Of a stretch of 20,315 nucleotides of DNA, positions 1-7,916 are shown piece by piece. The notes under the pieces were generated by a model. The model did no database searches and had not been told where the DNA came from. It was given only the letters and a program-made list of their open reading frames with translations. The stretch covers positions 1 through 20,315 of IMG/VR virus record IMGVR_UViG_3300028844_000425; one strand, 5' to 3'. Origin of the DNA: a virus. The position numbers were made by a program, and so were the translations under genes. Positions within the stretch are counted from its first letter, which is position 1; every line of letters begins with the position of its first letter.

Positions 1-1
1 T

Positions 2-3000
2 AATCAGGGTACAATTAAAACCAAAAGAGATTTAAAATCTTTTTTGGATACGAATGATATTGACTTTGATAAATTTATGGAAGTTGATAAAGAGTATGAA
101 CGTAGAAAAAAATCAGGTACTCTTAATGATACTACTTTTTCTTTGGGTAAAGTTATTTCTGGTGCGGTAGGTAAAGTTGCAGAAGATGTAGGGCAAATTA
201 GTGGTGATGCTGTTGAGTTTTTAGCTGGTAAAGAAGCAAGAGAAACAGTAGAAGGCGGTGTTAAAGCTGCTGCAGATTACCTAGATGAAAAACTTCCTAC
301 TGCAATAACTTATGCAGCTAAAGAAACTTTTGATCCAAAAATGAATATTGGTGAAGACATAGCAGCAGAGCTAACGTCTTTTGCTGTACCTGCAGCAGGG
401 GCTACAAAGGCTCTAAAGTTTGTAAAACCTGTAACTAAGATAGGTAAAGTAACTAAGGCTGGTGCAATAGGTGTAGCTGCTGACGTAATGTCTCGTGGAC
501 AAGACGAAACATTTGTAACTGAGTTTGCACAACTTGTTCCAGAAAGTGAAGAGTTTATTCAAAAACTAGCTATTGATCCTGATGATTCTGTAGCAGAACG
601 TAGATTAAAACAAATTGTAGACTCTGCTGTTCTTGGTGGTGTAATAGCTTTACCTGCTGCCGTAGCTTTTAAGTTTTTAAAAAGTGGAGGCAGAAGATTA
701 TTTGGTAGGGCAAATGCCCAAAGACAAAATGTAACACAGCAGATTAATCCTACTCCTACTGCACGAGTAACTGAGGCAGCAGTTGAAGAAACATCTCCCG
801 GTGTTTTTAATCAAAGGGGTAGAGTATCTCAGATTTTAGGTAAGATAAATACTAAAGCAGCTAGATTGTTTCAGTCTACTGCAGGATTGCCAGAACCTAT
901 TTTTAAATCTTATCTTCGTAAAAACCAATTTGTACAGGCTTCTGATGCTCTTATTAGAAAAGAAGCTAAAGACTTAGAAAAATTATTGAAGCAGACTAAT
1001 ACTGACAAGCAACTTGTTAATCGTCTTCTTATGGGTGAAAATCTTACACAAGCAGAACTTGCACAGATACCACAAGACGTACAAGTTATTGTAAATAGAA
1101 TGAAACTAAAGATTGATAATAATTCTATTCTTATCAAAGATACTTTAGGTCTTCCAGAAAATAGTAGGCTTGGAGCTATATTAGATCCGGCAACTGGTGG
1201 TTCTTATATTACCAGAACTTTTGAATTTTCTACAAATCCTAAGTGGTCTAAAGACGTAGCTAAAGCTATTAAAAATGAACTAACTCCTGATGCACACAAT
1301 GCTGATATTATTTCTGCGGTCCAAAACGCAAGAATGCATATATCACGAACTAACCCTGATTTGTCTCCTGAACAAATTAATGCTTTGTTAATGGACATGA
1401 TTGACCGTGGTAAAAAAGGTAACTCATTAGATGTTCTTGGCGAATTTATTTCAGAGGGTACAGGAATAGGTGCAGCTAAAATTCTTAAAGGTAGAAAAGA
1501 TTTAGATAAACCTATACTAGATTTTTTAGGTGAGGTTAAAGATCCTGTAAGAAACTTTACTGAGACAATGACAAATCAAAACAAACTTCTTGCCAAAGCT
1601 AGATATATTAATGATGTTAGAAAGTTTGCAGAACAAAACTTGGGTAGAGAAGTACAGCTAGGTGGTTTATTTCCTTTCTTGCCAAAAGAAACAACTACGT
1701 TTTTACGTAAGGGTCAGTTTGGTCCTGACATAGATGTTCGTTCTTCTATTGAAGATTTAGCACAAAAAGAACTAGGTGCTTTTGGTTCTGCAGGAGAAAC
1801 TGTAGGATTAAATAAATTTGTAACTACAAAAGAATTTAGTGATATGTTGGACAAAGGTATTGATACCTTTGATCCTGCAGGTCCAATGGGAAGGACTTTG
1901 TTTGGGCAAGGGTTACAAAGAACTGCTGCTGTAGGTCAGGCTATGGAAACTGTGTTTGATCATACTGCTCACTTGGTAAATACTTATGGTATGGTTCAAC
2001 AGTTGGGAATGAATGGTGTTCTTTATCGTCCAAAGGTTGCAAAAGAAGCTTACAAAGCTGCTCATGCAATGTATCAAAAAGCTGTAAAAGGTGACGAACA
2101 AACATTAAAGTTTTTACAGGCACTAAAAAATAGAGGTATTATTGATTCTAGTGTAGTAGGTGAAAACATTAAAAGAAACCTTGACAGATTTGGTGAAGGT
2201 ACAGACAATATGGAAAACCTTGTAACAAAAGTTGCTAAAGCACCTTTCCGTGGCATGTCTGCTGTATATGGTGGAGTAGATGACTTCGGTAAAATTGTAG
2301 CTTTCCAAGCTGAATACAATGCATATAAAAAAGCATTTCCTAATTTACCAGATGCAGAAGTTTTTGACAAGGTTACAGAAATTGTTCGTAATACTATGCC
2401 ATCTTATACTACTGCAGCCCCAGTAGTTCGTGCCTTATCACGATTGCCTTTTGGTACTTATGCTACATTCCCTGCAGAAATGGTTCGTACTACAAAAAAT
2501 ATTTTACTACAAGGTGCAAAAGATATTGCTGAAGGAAAACGAACAAACAATCCTGCTCTTATTCGTATTGGTATGAGAAGACTAGCAGGTATTGGAGCTA
2601 CAACTGCAGGTATTGAATTTGCAATTAACAATCAGAATAGTGAAATGGGTGTTTCCGAAATAGAAAAACGTGCAGTTAATATGACAGTTCCTGAATACCA
2701 AAGAAATACAAACAAGGTATTTACCCAGCCATTTTATAAAGATCCAAAAACTGGTGAGATTATGACAAAGTTTGTTGATTCAGGGACTTTAGATTCACTG
2801 CAATATATTAAAGGACCAACACGTGCTATCATTGGTCGTATTATGGCAGGTGAAGATGTAACACAAAGAGAGATAGATGATGCATTACCAGAAGCAATTG
2901 CTGAATTATACTCACCCTTTGTATCAGAAAAGTTTTTAACAGAAGCTGCAATTAATGCCTATCGTGGATACGATGCAGAAGGGAATGAGTTAAGTCCTGA

Positions 3001-3691
3001 AGAAAGAGCTATGGGTTTGGTATCTGTATTAAATCCGGGAAGTATTAAAGCAGGTCAAAAGTATCTTAATGCAAAACAATCTGAACTACTACGTGGTGAG
3101 GGTCGTGGGCAAACTGCTGCAGGATTTCCTATGCGTAAAGAAGATGCAGCATTTTTCTTTACAACAGGTATAAGAAATAATACTATGAACTTAGACAGGT
3201 CAGTAAGTTATAGTCTGTATCAAGATGCTCAAGAAGTAAATAAATCAAAAGCTAAGTTTAAAGACTATATAAAGCAGATACCTGACAAAAATTTAACAGA
3301 GGATGATATAAAGGATTTATATCAAACTTATGTAGATATACAGTTAGAAAAGAAAGAAGCGATGGCTCGTATGTCTGATAAAGCAAATATTTTTAGGCAA
3401 GTAGAGTTTTATGAAAAGGGAAAAGATGGTAAAATATACAAGACACGTTATGGTATTGATGGTATTGTAAAAGCAGCATCGGGAAAAGGTAAGTATAATA
3501 TTAATCCTAACCTGCTATACTCTCTTGTTCAAGGACCTGAAGGTCAAGGTGTATTTATGCCAGACAGTTTAAATGAAAAAGAAATACTAGGATTATTACA
3601 AGAAAGAAAGTTTCCACCATCTGTAATCAATGGTCTAAAAAGAATAGAAGCAGAACTGGCTGGTAAGTCACTAAGAAAGGTAACAGAGTAA
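2..3691 (+). CDS. Internal virion / DNA-ejection-type protein (5' end cut by window)
   Basis: Large virion protein, most like the internal core or ejection proteins of T7-like podophages that enter the host with the DNA. The frame is open from base 2 with no stop. The first start-like codon, TTG at 44, has no ribosome binding site, so the gene almost certainly begins upstream of the window. About 1,230 residues are visible. The protein is rich in Ala, Gly, Lys and helical segments. A hydrophobic stretch near residues 190-215 (counted from the TTG) could be membrane-active, and the C-terminal third is charged and helical. I see no lysozyme or transglycosylase motif. It ends in TAATG, overlapping the next start by one base. 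The role comes from size, composition and position before the lysis genes. It could instead be another large tail or core protein. Confidence 0.75.
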   Translation, partial: NQGTIKTKRDLKSFLDTNDIDFDKFMEVDKEYERRKKSGTLNDTTFSLGKVISGAVGKVAEDVGQISGDAVEFLAGKEARETVEGGVKAAADYLDEKLPTAITYAAKETFDPKMNIGEDIAAELTSFAVPAAGATKALKFVKPVTKIGKVTKAGAIGVAADVMSRGQDETFVTEFAQLVPESEEFIQKLAIDPDDSVAERRLKQIVDSAVLGGVIALPAAVAFKFLKSGGRRLFGRANAQRQNVTQQINPTPTARVTEAAVEETSPGVFNQRGRVSQILGKINTKAARLFQSTAGLPEPIFKSYLRKNQFVQASDALIRKEAKDLEKLLKQTNTDKQLVNRLLMGENLTQAELAQIPQDVQVIVNRMKLKIDNNSILIKDTLGLPENSRLGAILDPATGGSYITRTFEFSTNPKWSKDVAKAIKNELTPDAHNADIISAVQNARMHISRTNPDLSPEQINALLMDMIDRGKKGNSLDVLGEFISEGTGIGAAKILKGRKDLDKPILDFLGEVKDPVRNFTETMTNQNKLLAKARYINDVRKFAEQNLGREVQLGGLFPFLPKETTTFLRKGQFGPDIDVRSSIEDLAQKELGAFGSAGETVGLNKFVTTKEFSDMLDKGIDTFDPAGPMGRTLFGQGLQRTAAVGQAMETVFDHTAHLVNTYGMVQQLGMNGVLYRPKVAKEAYKAAHAMYQKAVKGDEQTLKFLQALKNRGIIDSSVVGENIKRNLDRFGEGTDNMENLVTKVAKAPFRGMSAVYGGVDDFGKIVAFQAEYNAYKKAFPNLPDAEVFDKVTEIVRNTMPSYTTAAPVVRALSRLPFGTYATFPAEMVRTTKNILLQGAKDIAEGKRTNNPALIRIGMRRLAGIGATTAGIEFAINNQNSEMGVSEIEKRAVNMTVPEYQRNTNKVFTQPFYKDPKTGEIMTKFVDSGTLDSLQYIKGPTRAIIGRIMAGEDVTQREIDDALPEAIAELYSPFVSEKFLTEAAINAYRGYDAEGNELSPEERAMGLVSVLNPGSIKAGQKYLNAKQSELLRGEGRGQTAAGFPMRKEDAAFFFTTGIRNNTMNLDRSVSYSLYQDAQEVNKSKAKFKDYIKQIPDKNLTEDDIKDLYQTYVDIQLEKKEAMARMSDKANIFRQVEFYEKGKDGKIYKTRYGIDGIVKAASGKGKYNINPNLLYSLVQGPEGQGVFMPDSLNEKEILGLLQERKFPPSVINGLKRIEAELAGKSLRKVTE

Positions 3692-4752
3692 TGGCTAAAA
3701 TAACAGAAGATAAAAAAGGACTGGCAGGTATTGTAAAAAACGTACCTCGTGAACTAGACATCAAAGGCCAGAAGCATATGCTTGCTTGGATTACACCTAA
3801 AGAAGGTGAAACTCTAAAAGCATTAGGTGGTGCAGGTGTAGCTGGGCCTATGGATATTCCTACTTATTTTGATGGTTTTGGTGATGACAGAACTCAGGCT
3901 GGAGAAGACTCAAGCGGTGGTTATGGTGGTGATCCGCAGGGAGACAACGTAGACAGAAGTGACGCTGGTGATGATTCCGATGATAGCCCTTCCAGAGATG
4001 TTGATAAAATTGGTTCTGATGATGACGAGAATGAAGACCAAGACGTTCAGCAGGATATAGCTTTACGAGACTACTTGGATGATAAAGAAGACCGTAACTG
4101 GGTTGAAAACCGTATGTTGAATAAGCTTAAAAAAGCTAACCTTGAACAATATACTGGTTTAAGTCCTGCTCAATATAATGCAAGAACTGGGGTATTAACT
4201 AGTTATCAAGATAAATTTTCGCCATTCCAATCAGGTCAAGCTAATGTTACTTATGATGAAGATGGTGTTATAACATCCTATGAGCAGCCAAGACCGGGGC
4301 TTGAGTATGACCCTAAAACAGACCAATATACTGGCTATAGAGAGGATGTAAATCTTCCCGGTTCTTTAGGATTTGTGGCACAGGCACTTGGATTACAACC
4401 TAATGTATACACAGGATTTGGTGTAGGGTCACAGCCTGATGAAGGTAGGGGTGGGGATGGCCCAGATAGACCTAGAATTAGTGGATTAACTTCTTTGCAA
4501 GAAGAACCTAAAGTAGAACCTGTGTCTGTATCCCCTGCTGATTATTATGGTAAGGGTATTGGCTCTGCCACTATTGATATGTCTGATCCATTACAACGTG
4601 AACAATTTTTAATGAACCTATATGGATATACTCCTAGCCCCATTGGTGCTACCTTTGATCAACCTACTAGTTCTTATACTATTCCCGGTGGTTCAAAGAA
4701 AAGTAGAACAAGGTTAAGAGGACTGGACATTTTTAAACCAGTAACATTGTAA
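3691..4752 (+). CDS. Acidic virion-associated protein, function unknown
   Basis: A 353-residue protein whose start overlaps the stop of the internal virion gene (TAATG), implying coupled translation. Residues 28-54 (LAWITPKEG then LKALGGAG) resemble a Gly-rich N-terminal motif I recall from virion-associated proteins of marine phages. Residues 61-135 are a low-complexity Asp/Glu/Gly/Ser stretch, probably disordered. The rest is rich in Tyr, Pro and Gly with short recurring YTG elements (at QYTGL, QYTGY, VYTGF). There are no catalytic motifs, signal peptide or membrane segment. Position after the internal virion protein suggests a structural or assembly role; that is inference only. Confidence 0.7.
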   Translation: MAKITEDKKGLAGIVKNVPRELDIKGQKHMLAWITPKEGETLKALGGAGVAGPMDIPTYFDGFGDDRTQAGEDSSGGYGGDPQGDNVDRSDAGDDSDDSPSRDVDKIGSDDDENEDQDVQQDIALRDYLDDKEDRNWVENRMLNKLKKANLEQYTGLSPAQYNARTGVLTSYQDKFSPFQSGQANVTYDEDGVITSYEQPRPGLEYDPKTDQYTGYREDVNLPGSLGFVAQALGLQPNVYTGFGVGSQPDEGRGGDGPDRPRISGLTSLQEEPKVEPVSVSPADYYGKGIGSATIDMSDPLQREQFLMNLYGYTPSPIGATFDQPTSSYTIPGGSKKSRTRLRGLDIFKPVTL

Positions 4753-4753
4753 C

Positions 4754-4993
4754 ATGGCAGCACAGGTAATATTAGAATGGAAAATCCTACCAAGATTCAT
4801 GATGCTTATCATGACAATAATGAGTTGGCGAGTAGTAGAGTGGTTTATGACCTTACCAGATCCAACTGCAGCACAGGCTGGTTTAGTATCTGTGGTAACT
4901 GGGGCAATGACAGGAGCCTTTGCCGTGTGGATGAACCACGAAGGTAAACACCCACATCAATCTAACCATCGTATTTCGGAGACAAGAAAATGA
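4754..4993 (+). CDS. Small two-TM holin-like membrane protein
   Basis: A 79-residue protein with two hydrophobic helices, about residues 12-35 (rich in Met, Ile and Trp) and 39-61, separated by a short LPDPT turn, with a charged His/Lys/Arg tail. Small two-helix proteins beside phage lysozyme genes are often holins or antiholins, and I recall similar proteins in marine phages. A second holin candidate lies at 7077-7460, so this could be its antagonist or an unrelated membrane protein. It starts one base after the previous stop and ends in an ATGA overlap with the next small gene. Confidence 0.7.
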   Translation: MAAQVILEWKILPRFMMLIMTIMSWRVVEWFMTLPDPTAAQAGLVSVVTGAMTGAFAVWMNHEGKHPHQSNHRISETRK

Positions 4994-5100
4994 AGTTTAT
5001 TAATTTTATAAAAAATTTGTTTAATTTAGATGATCTAATTGAAAGAGATTTGTCTGCACATAGACAGCACTCAACAAAATATGAGGACTTGTGTAAGTAA
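4990..5100 (+). CDS. 36-aa hypothetical protein
   Basis: A 36-codon ORF read directly from the sequence. The ATG overlaps the previous stop as ATGA, and its TAA overlaps the next start as TAATG, so both ends fit the coupled architecture of this strand. The N-terminal half is hydrophobic/aromatic and Lys-containing (MKFINFIKNLFNL), the C-terminal half charged. It may be a short amphipathic, membrane-associating peptide. Support comes from exact junctions and from filling an otherwise empty 106-bp gap; the function is unknown. Confidence 0.55.
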   Translation: MKFINFIKNLFNLDDLIERDLSAHRQHSTKYEDLCK

Positions 5101-5294
5101 TGAATGTAATTATTTGGGCATTAGTTCTTACTGTTTGTAATTCAAATGGTCAGTGTTTTAATCAAACAGTGCAATGGTTTGATAAGGAAAACCAATGTCT
5201 AAAGTATAAGGAAATATATGAAGAGATTCCACAAGATGGTGGATGGGCTTCTGTAGAATATAAGTGTGGAGTTGTAGGAGCAATGGAGATATAA
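5100..5294 (+). CDS. Small four-cysteine protein, possibly exported
   Basis: A 64-residue protein with a hydrophobic N-terminus (residues 3-12) and four Cys at 13, 19, 33 and 56. This pattern suggests two disulfides if it reaches the periplasm. The N-terminus has no positive charge, and the residues before C13 (LTV) do not make a canonical lipobox, so a signal peptide or an Rz1-like spanin is only possible. Alternatively it is a small cytoplasmic beta fold. It is translationally coupled (TAATG) to the 36-aa ORF and lies in the lysis-gene neighbourhood. Confidence 0.6.
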   Translation: MNVIIWALVLTVCNSNGQCFNQTVQWFDKENQCLKYKEIYEEIPQDGGWASVEYKCGVVGAMEI

Positions 5295-5295
5295 T

Positions 5296-5511
5296 ATGTC
5301 TATGTTTAAAATGGAAAATACTGAGGGACATCCTAAAGTAAAAACATATTTAGAGGATGATATCAAAGCTGCAGTTACAAAATATGTAATGAGTTGGGAT
5401 ATTCAAACTCTTATAAATTATGCTATTAGTGGTACATATAAAAAGTATATGGATAGAACACAATCTAGAAAAACTATAGACACTTTAATGGAAGAGTTTA
5501 ATAAAAAATAA
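5296..5511 (+). CDS. 71-aa hypothetical protein
   Basis: A small, probably helical protein without recognised motifs, Cys pairs or membrane segments. It begins one base after the preceding TAA and ends in TAATG shared with the lysozyme start, so it is translated as part of the lysis block. The C-terminal third is rich in Lys, Arg and Glu. I do not recognise the family. Confidence 0.6.
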   Translation: MSMFKMENTEGHPKVKTYLEDDIKAAVTKYVMSWDIQTLINYAISGTYKKYMDRTQSRKTIDTLMEEFNKK

Positions 5512-5996
5512 TGAAGTACAATCGTTCACATTTTTTAGATAAGTTAATTGAGCATGAAGGTTTAGTACTTACTGTATACCAAGACACGTTAGGGATTGAT
5601 ACCATCGGAATAGGGAGAAACTTAAAAGACCGGGGTATCAGTAAAGAGGAGCTAGATTACCTTGACATCCCAAATATGGAGGTGATCTACGAACATGGAA
5701 TATCTGAAGCTGATGCAAGGTATCTAGCCCTCAATGATATTACAATAGTAGAGAATGAACTATGTCGTGTACACTCTTGTGTAGAAGAACTGGACGGTGT
5801 AAGACAATTAATCCTTATGGACATGGCATTTAATATGGGTGTTCCAAGGCTGTGTAAATTTAAGAAGATGTGGAATGCTATACATGAACAGAATTTTGAA
5901 GCTGCATCTTTGGAGATGATGGATTCTAGGTGGGCTAGGCAAGTAGGTGGAAGAGCTAAGAAGTTATCTGATGCTATGAAAATAGGGGAATTTTAA
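5511..5996 (+). CDS. Endolysin: T4-type lysozyme (GH24)
   Basis: A 161-residue muramidase expected to cleave the MurNAc-GlcNAc bond of peptidoglycan at the end of infection. The active-site triad is visible as E16 (in EHEG), D25 and T31. Their spacing of 9 and 6 residues is the same as E11-D20-T26 of T4 lysozyme, and length matches T4's 164. A later ALNDI...DMAFNMG segment fits the helical lobe of the family. There is no signal peptide, so release should depend on a holin. The start is fixed by a TAATG overlap with the preceding gene. Confidence 0.93.
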   Translation: MKYNRSHFLDKLIEHEGLVLTVYQDTLGIDTIGIGRNLKDRGISKEELDYLDIPNMEVIYEHGISEADARYLALNDITIVENELCRVHSCVEELDGVRQLILMDMAFNMGVPRLCKFKKMWNAIHEQNFEAASLEMMDSRWARQVGGRAKKLSDAMKIGEF

Positions 5997-6184
5997 TGGC
6001 TAATAAAAAAGGATATACTTTAAAAACTGTAGATGGTAGAGTATATAAAGTATATAAAAACGGTACTAGAGAATATCTTGGCCCTGCTGCACCTAAGAAA
6101 TCAAAAGATGGTGAAAGCATTGCTTCACAAATAGGATTTAAGAAAGGTGGTCGCATTAAATGTAGCCATAATAGGTTGTACTAA
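5996..6184 (+). CDS. 62-aa basic hypothetical protein
   Basis: A small Lys-rich protein starting in a TAATG overlap with the lysozyme stop; a GGGGA sequence about 9 bases upstream could serve as ribosome binding site. Short beta-type segments (YTLKTVDGRVYKVYKNGTREY) precede a basic KKGGRIK segment and a tail with one Cys. No family recognised. Its stop overlaps the start of a 20-codon ORF. Confidence 0.6.
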   Translation: MANKKGYTLKTVDGRVYKVYKNGTREYLGPAAPKKSKDGESIASQIGFKKGGRIKCSHNRLY

Positions 6185-6246
6185 TGTTGGATGTAGACCA
6201 TACATATTTTAAAAAATCTGTAGAAAAAAAGAAGGGTGGTAAGTAA
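6184..6246 (+). CDS. 20-aa micro-ORF in the stop-start chain
   Basis: A 20-codon ORF whose ATG overlaps the upstream TAA, and whose own TAA overlaps the start of the structural gene at 6246. Both junctions are TAATG. The peptide ends in KKKGGK, echoing the basic Lys/Gly stretch of the preceding protein, so it could be a remnant of a duplicated neighbour. It may encode a real peptide or simply carry ribosomes to the next gene. The ORF and junctions are certain; its coding status is not. Confidence 0.4.
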   Translation: MLDVDHTYFKKSVEKKKGGK

Positions 6247-7040
6247 TGGGTACGCCTAGTTCAATGACACGTACAGGAAAGCATGAGCCTTGGGAACTAC
6301 AAGTTTCTAGGGAACAAATAGCTTTCCACCAAGCATTATATAAGTTTGGATATAATGGTGATGTAAATGGAACAGAAGAAACTATTTGGTCACAGGGTGG
6401 TATCTATTCTTATCCTACCAGTGCTGCTCAATTGTATGTAAGTTCTAGCAGCACAGCAGATACTAATGGTGGAACAGGTGCTAACTCTGTAAAGATTATT
6501 GGTCTTGATGCTAATTATAATGAAGTAGAAGAAGACATTACCCTTACAGGACAGACGCAAAAGATTACTCAAAAATCTTGGTTACGTGTCTACCGTATGT
6601 ATATTACCCTTGCTGGTTCAGGTGGGGCAGCAGCAGGAACTATTTATCTTGCCAATACAGGGGCAACTGCAGGTGTGCCTACTGGTACTATCTATGCTTC
6701 TATTCTTTTAGGGGCAGCACAAACAGAAATGGCTGTGTATACAGTACCTGCAGGATATACTCTTTATTTAGATGATATTAACTTTACTGCTGCTGTTTCG
6801 CTGGCAAACTCTTATGCACAAGTTAGATTTTTACAGCGTAATTTTGGGACAAATGTTTTCCGTGAACAGCTTAGAGTTGTATTACAATCTAATACTTTTA
6901 TTGATAAGTTTAATTATCCTTTACGTATACCAGAAAAAACTGATATTGAGGCTCGTGGTCTTAGTGTAGGTAGTACTAACAATCCTATATCTGCATCATG
7001 GCAGGGTATACTTATTAAGAATGAAATACCAACAAGCTAA
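6246..7040 (+). CDS. Beta-rich virion structural protein
   Basis: A 264-residue protein rich in Ser, Thr, Gly, Ala, Asn and Tyr, typical of beta-sandwich virion proteins (tail, fibre-associated or decoration). An N-terminal segment with REQIAFHQALYKFGYNGD is familiar to me from structural proteins of marine phages, recalled without a search. The middle (residues about 65-190) alternates hydrophobic strands with Gly/Ser/Thr loops. The C-terminus reads like a jelly-roll domain (FREQLRVVLQSN, then ISASWQGILI). No enzyme motif or membrane segment. Translationally coupled by TAATG to the micro-ORF. It sits among lysis genes. Confidence 0.7.
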   Translation: MGTPSSMTRTGKHEPWELQVSREQIAFHQALYKFGYNGDVNGTEETIWSQGGIYSYPTSAAQLYVSSSSTADTNGGTGANSVKIIGLDANYNEVEEDITLTGQTQKITQKSWLRVYRMYITLAGSGGAAAGTIYLANTGATAGVPTGTIYASILLGAAQTEMAVYTVPAGYTLYLDDINFTAAVSLANSYAQVRFLQRNFGTNVFREQLRVVLQSNTFIDKFNYPLRIPEKTDIEARGLSVGSTNNPISASWQGILIKNEIPTS

Positions 7041-7076
7041 TGTTCAGTCAAATATTAAATATAACAGGAGAAGCTT

Positions 7077-7460
7077 ATGTTAAACCTTCTGATAGGCCCG
7101 ATTGCAGACTTAGCAGGTACTTGGCTAAAAGGTTCTGTGGAAAAGAGCAAGGCCAAGACAGAGGCAAAGGTAGCCCAAGCAAAAGCTGAAGCAGTAATAA
7201 TGGAAAAAAAGGCCACTGGAGAAATCGACTGGGATTTGGAAATGGCTAAAGGAAGTCAGACATCTTGGAAGGATGAATGGCTTACTATACTATTTTCAAT
7301 CCCATTGATTTTAGCTTTTATTCCCGGTATGGAAGAGGTGGTAGCCAATGGCTTTGCACAGCTACAAGCTATGCCTGAATGGTATCAGTACAGTTTAGGT
7401 GTCATCGTTGCTGCCAGCTTCGGTGTCCGTAGTGCTAGTAAGTTCTTCGGTAAGAAGTAA
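7077..7460 (+). CDS. Holin, GTA-type 3-TM family
   Basis: A 127-residue protein matching the architecture of the GTA_holin_3TM family, which permeabilises the inner membrane so the endolysin can reach the wall. A weakly hydrophobic amphipathic N-terminus (residues 1-18) is followed by a charged Lys/Ala/Glu helix (19-50), a conserved-looking WKDEWLT segment, a strong TM at about 69-85 and a second at about 104-120, then a basic tail. An AGGAG at 7066-7070 lies 6 bases before the ATG; this is the clearest ribosome binding site on this strand. The last 66 bp overlap the 3' end of the terminase gene on the other strand. Confidence 0.75.
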   Translation: MLNLLIGPIADLAGTWLKGSVEKSKAKTEAKVAQAKAEAVIMEKKATGEIDWDLEMAKGSQTSWKDEWLTILFSIPLILAFIPGMEEVVANGFAQLQAMPEWYQYSLGVIVAASFGVRSASKFFGKK

Positions 7461-7916
7461 TTGTACATCTTCTTCTTCCTCGTAGTCTTCTACATCATCT
7501 GCAAACTGTTCGGGAAAAGCTTCTTCAAAAAGTAAATAGCACTGCTCAAATCCTAAGTTCTGCATGATACCTATAATGTCTGCTTCCAGACTTTCAGCAG
7601 TCTTATCTTCTACATCTGTATTGTTACCTCGTACACGAGACAGTAGCTCCAAAGCTTTCAAGGCTGTTGTGCCGTGTCCACCATTACGAGCTACCTCATA
7701 TTGCTTTTCAATCTCACTGATAACATCAACATTCGTTATCATTTCATTGGTGAGTTCTTTTAGTCTTTCTTTTATTCGTTCTTCTTGTAAAAGTCTATGA
7801 CCTTGGTTATAGGCAGATGCCTCACTATATCCTGCAGCCTTTGCTGCTTTAGTAGCATTTCGACTGAGGACATAGTTCTGACAAAACTGTTCTTGTTTAT
7901 CATTAAGCTGCGACAT
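7395..7916 (-). CDS. terS: Terminase small subunit (Terminase_2-like)
   Basis: A 173-residue protein expected to recognise phage DNA and start packaging with the large terminase. Residues 4-55 carry the signature of the Terminase_2 family: LNDKQEQFCQNYV, then NATKAAKAAGYSEASAY as the helix-turn-helix, then a helix with RIKERLKEL. A central helical oligomerisation region follows, and the tail (about 135-173) is strongly acidic. It is the last gene of the minus-strand block and overlaps the fusion gene upstream by 14 bp. Its stop lies 66 bp inside the convergent holin gene. The large subunit is not in the window, which separates the pair usually found side by side. Confidence 0.85.
   Translation of the reverse strand: MSQLNDKQEQFCQNYVLSRNATKAAKAAGYSEASAYNQGHRLLQEERIKERLKELTNEMITNVDVISEIEKQYEVARNGGHGTTALKALELLSRVRGNNTDVEDKTAESLEADIIGIMQNLGFEQCYLLFEEAFPEQFADDVEDYEEEEDVQLLLTEELTSTTDTEAGSNDDT

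Noticed and set aside
910-2370. Several minus-strand ORFs of 60-98 codons inside the internal virion gene
   Set aside because: They lie wholly inside a long coding frame, have no ribosome binding sites, and translate to low-information Ser/Phe/Leu-rich peptides typical of antisense shadows.
5661-5700. TTGACA-like sequence on the plus strand in the lysozyme gene as a late promoter
   Set aside because: The hexamer is inside coding sequence and no acceptable -10 box was seen at suitable spacing.
6578-6969. Two plus-strand 65-codon ORFs inside the structural gene
   Set aside because: Out-of-frame shadows of the 264-residue protein, with Tyr/Cys/Leu-rich composition and no ribosome binding sites.
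7443-7456. Small hairpin (TTCTT, CGGT loop, AAGAA) at the end of the holin gene considered as a terminator
   Set aside because: Only five AT-rich pairs, inside coding sequence and without a following U-tract on either strand.
7564-7800. Plus-strand 78-codon ORF after the holin gene
   Set aside because: Antisense to the helix-turn-helix and central region of the terminase small subunit; no independent support.
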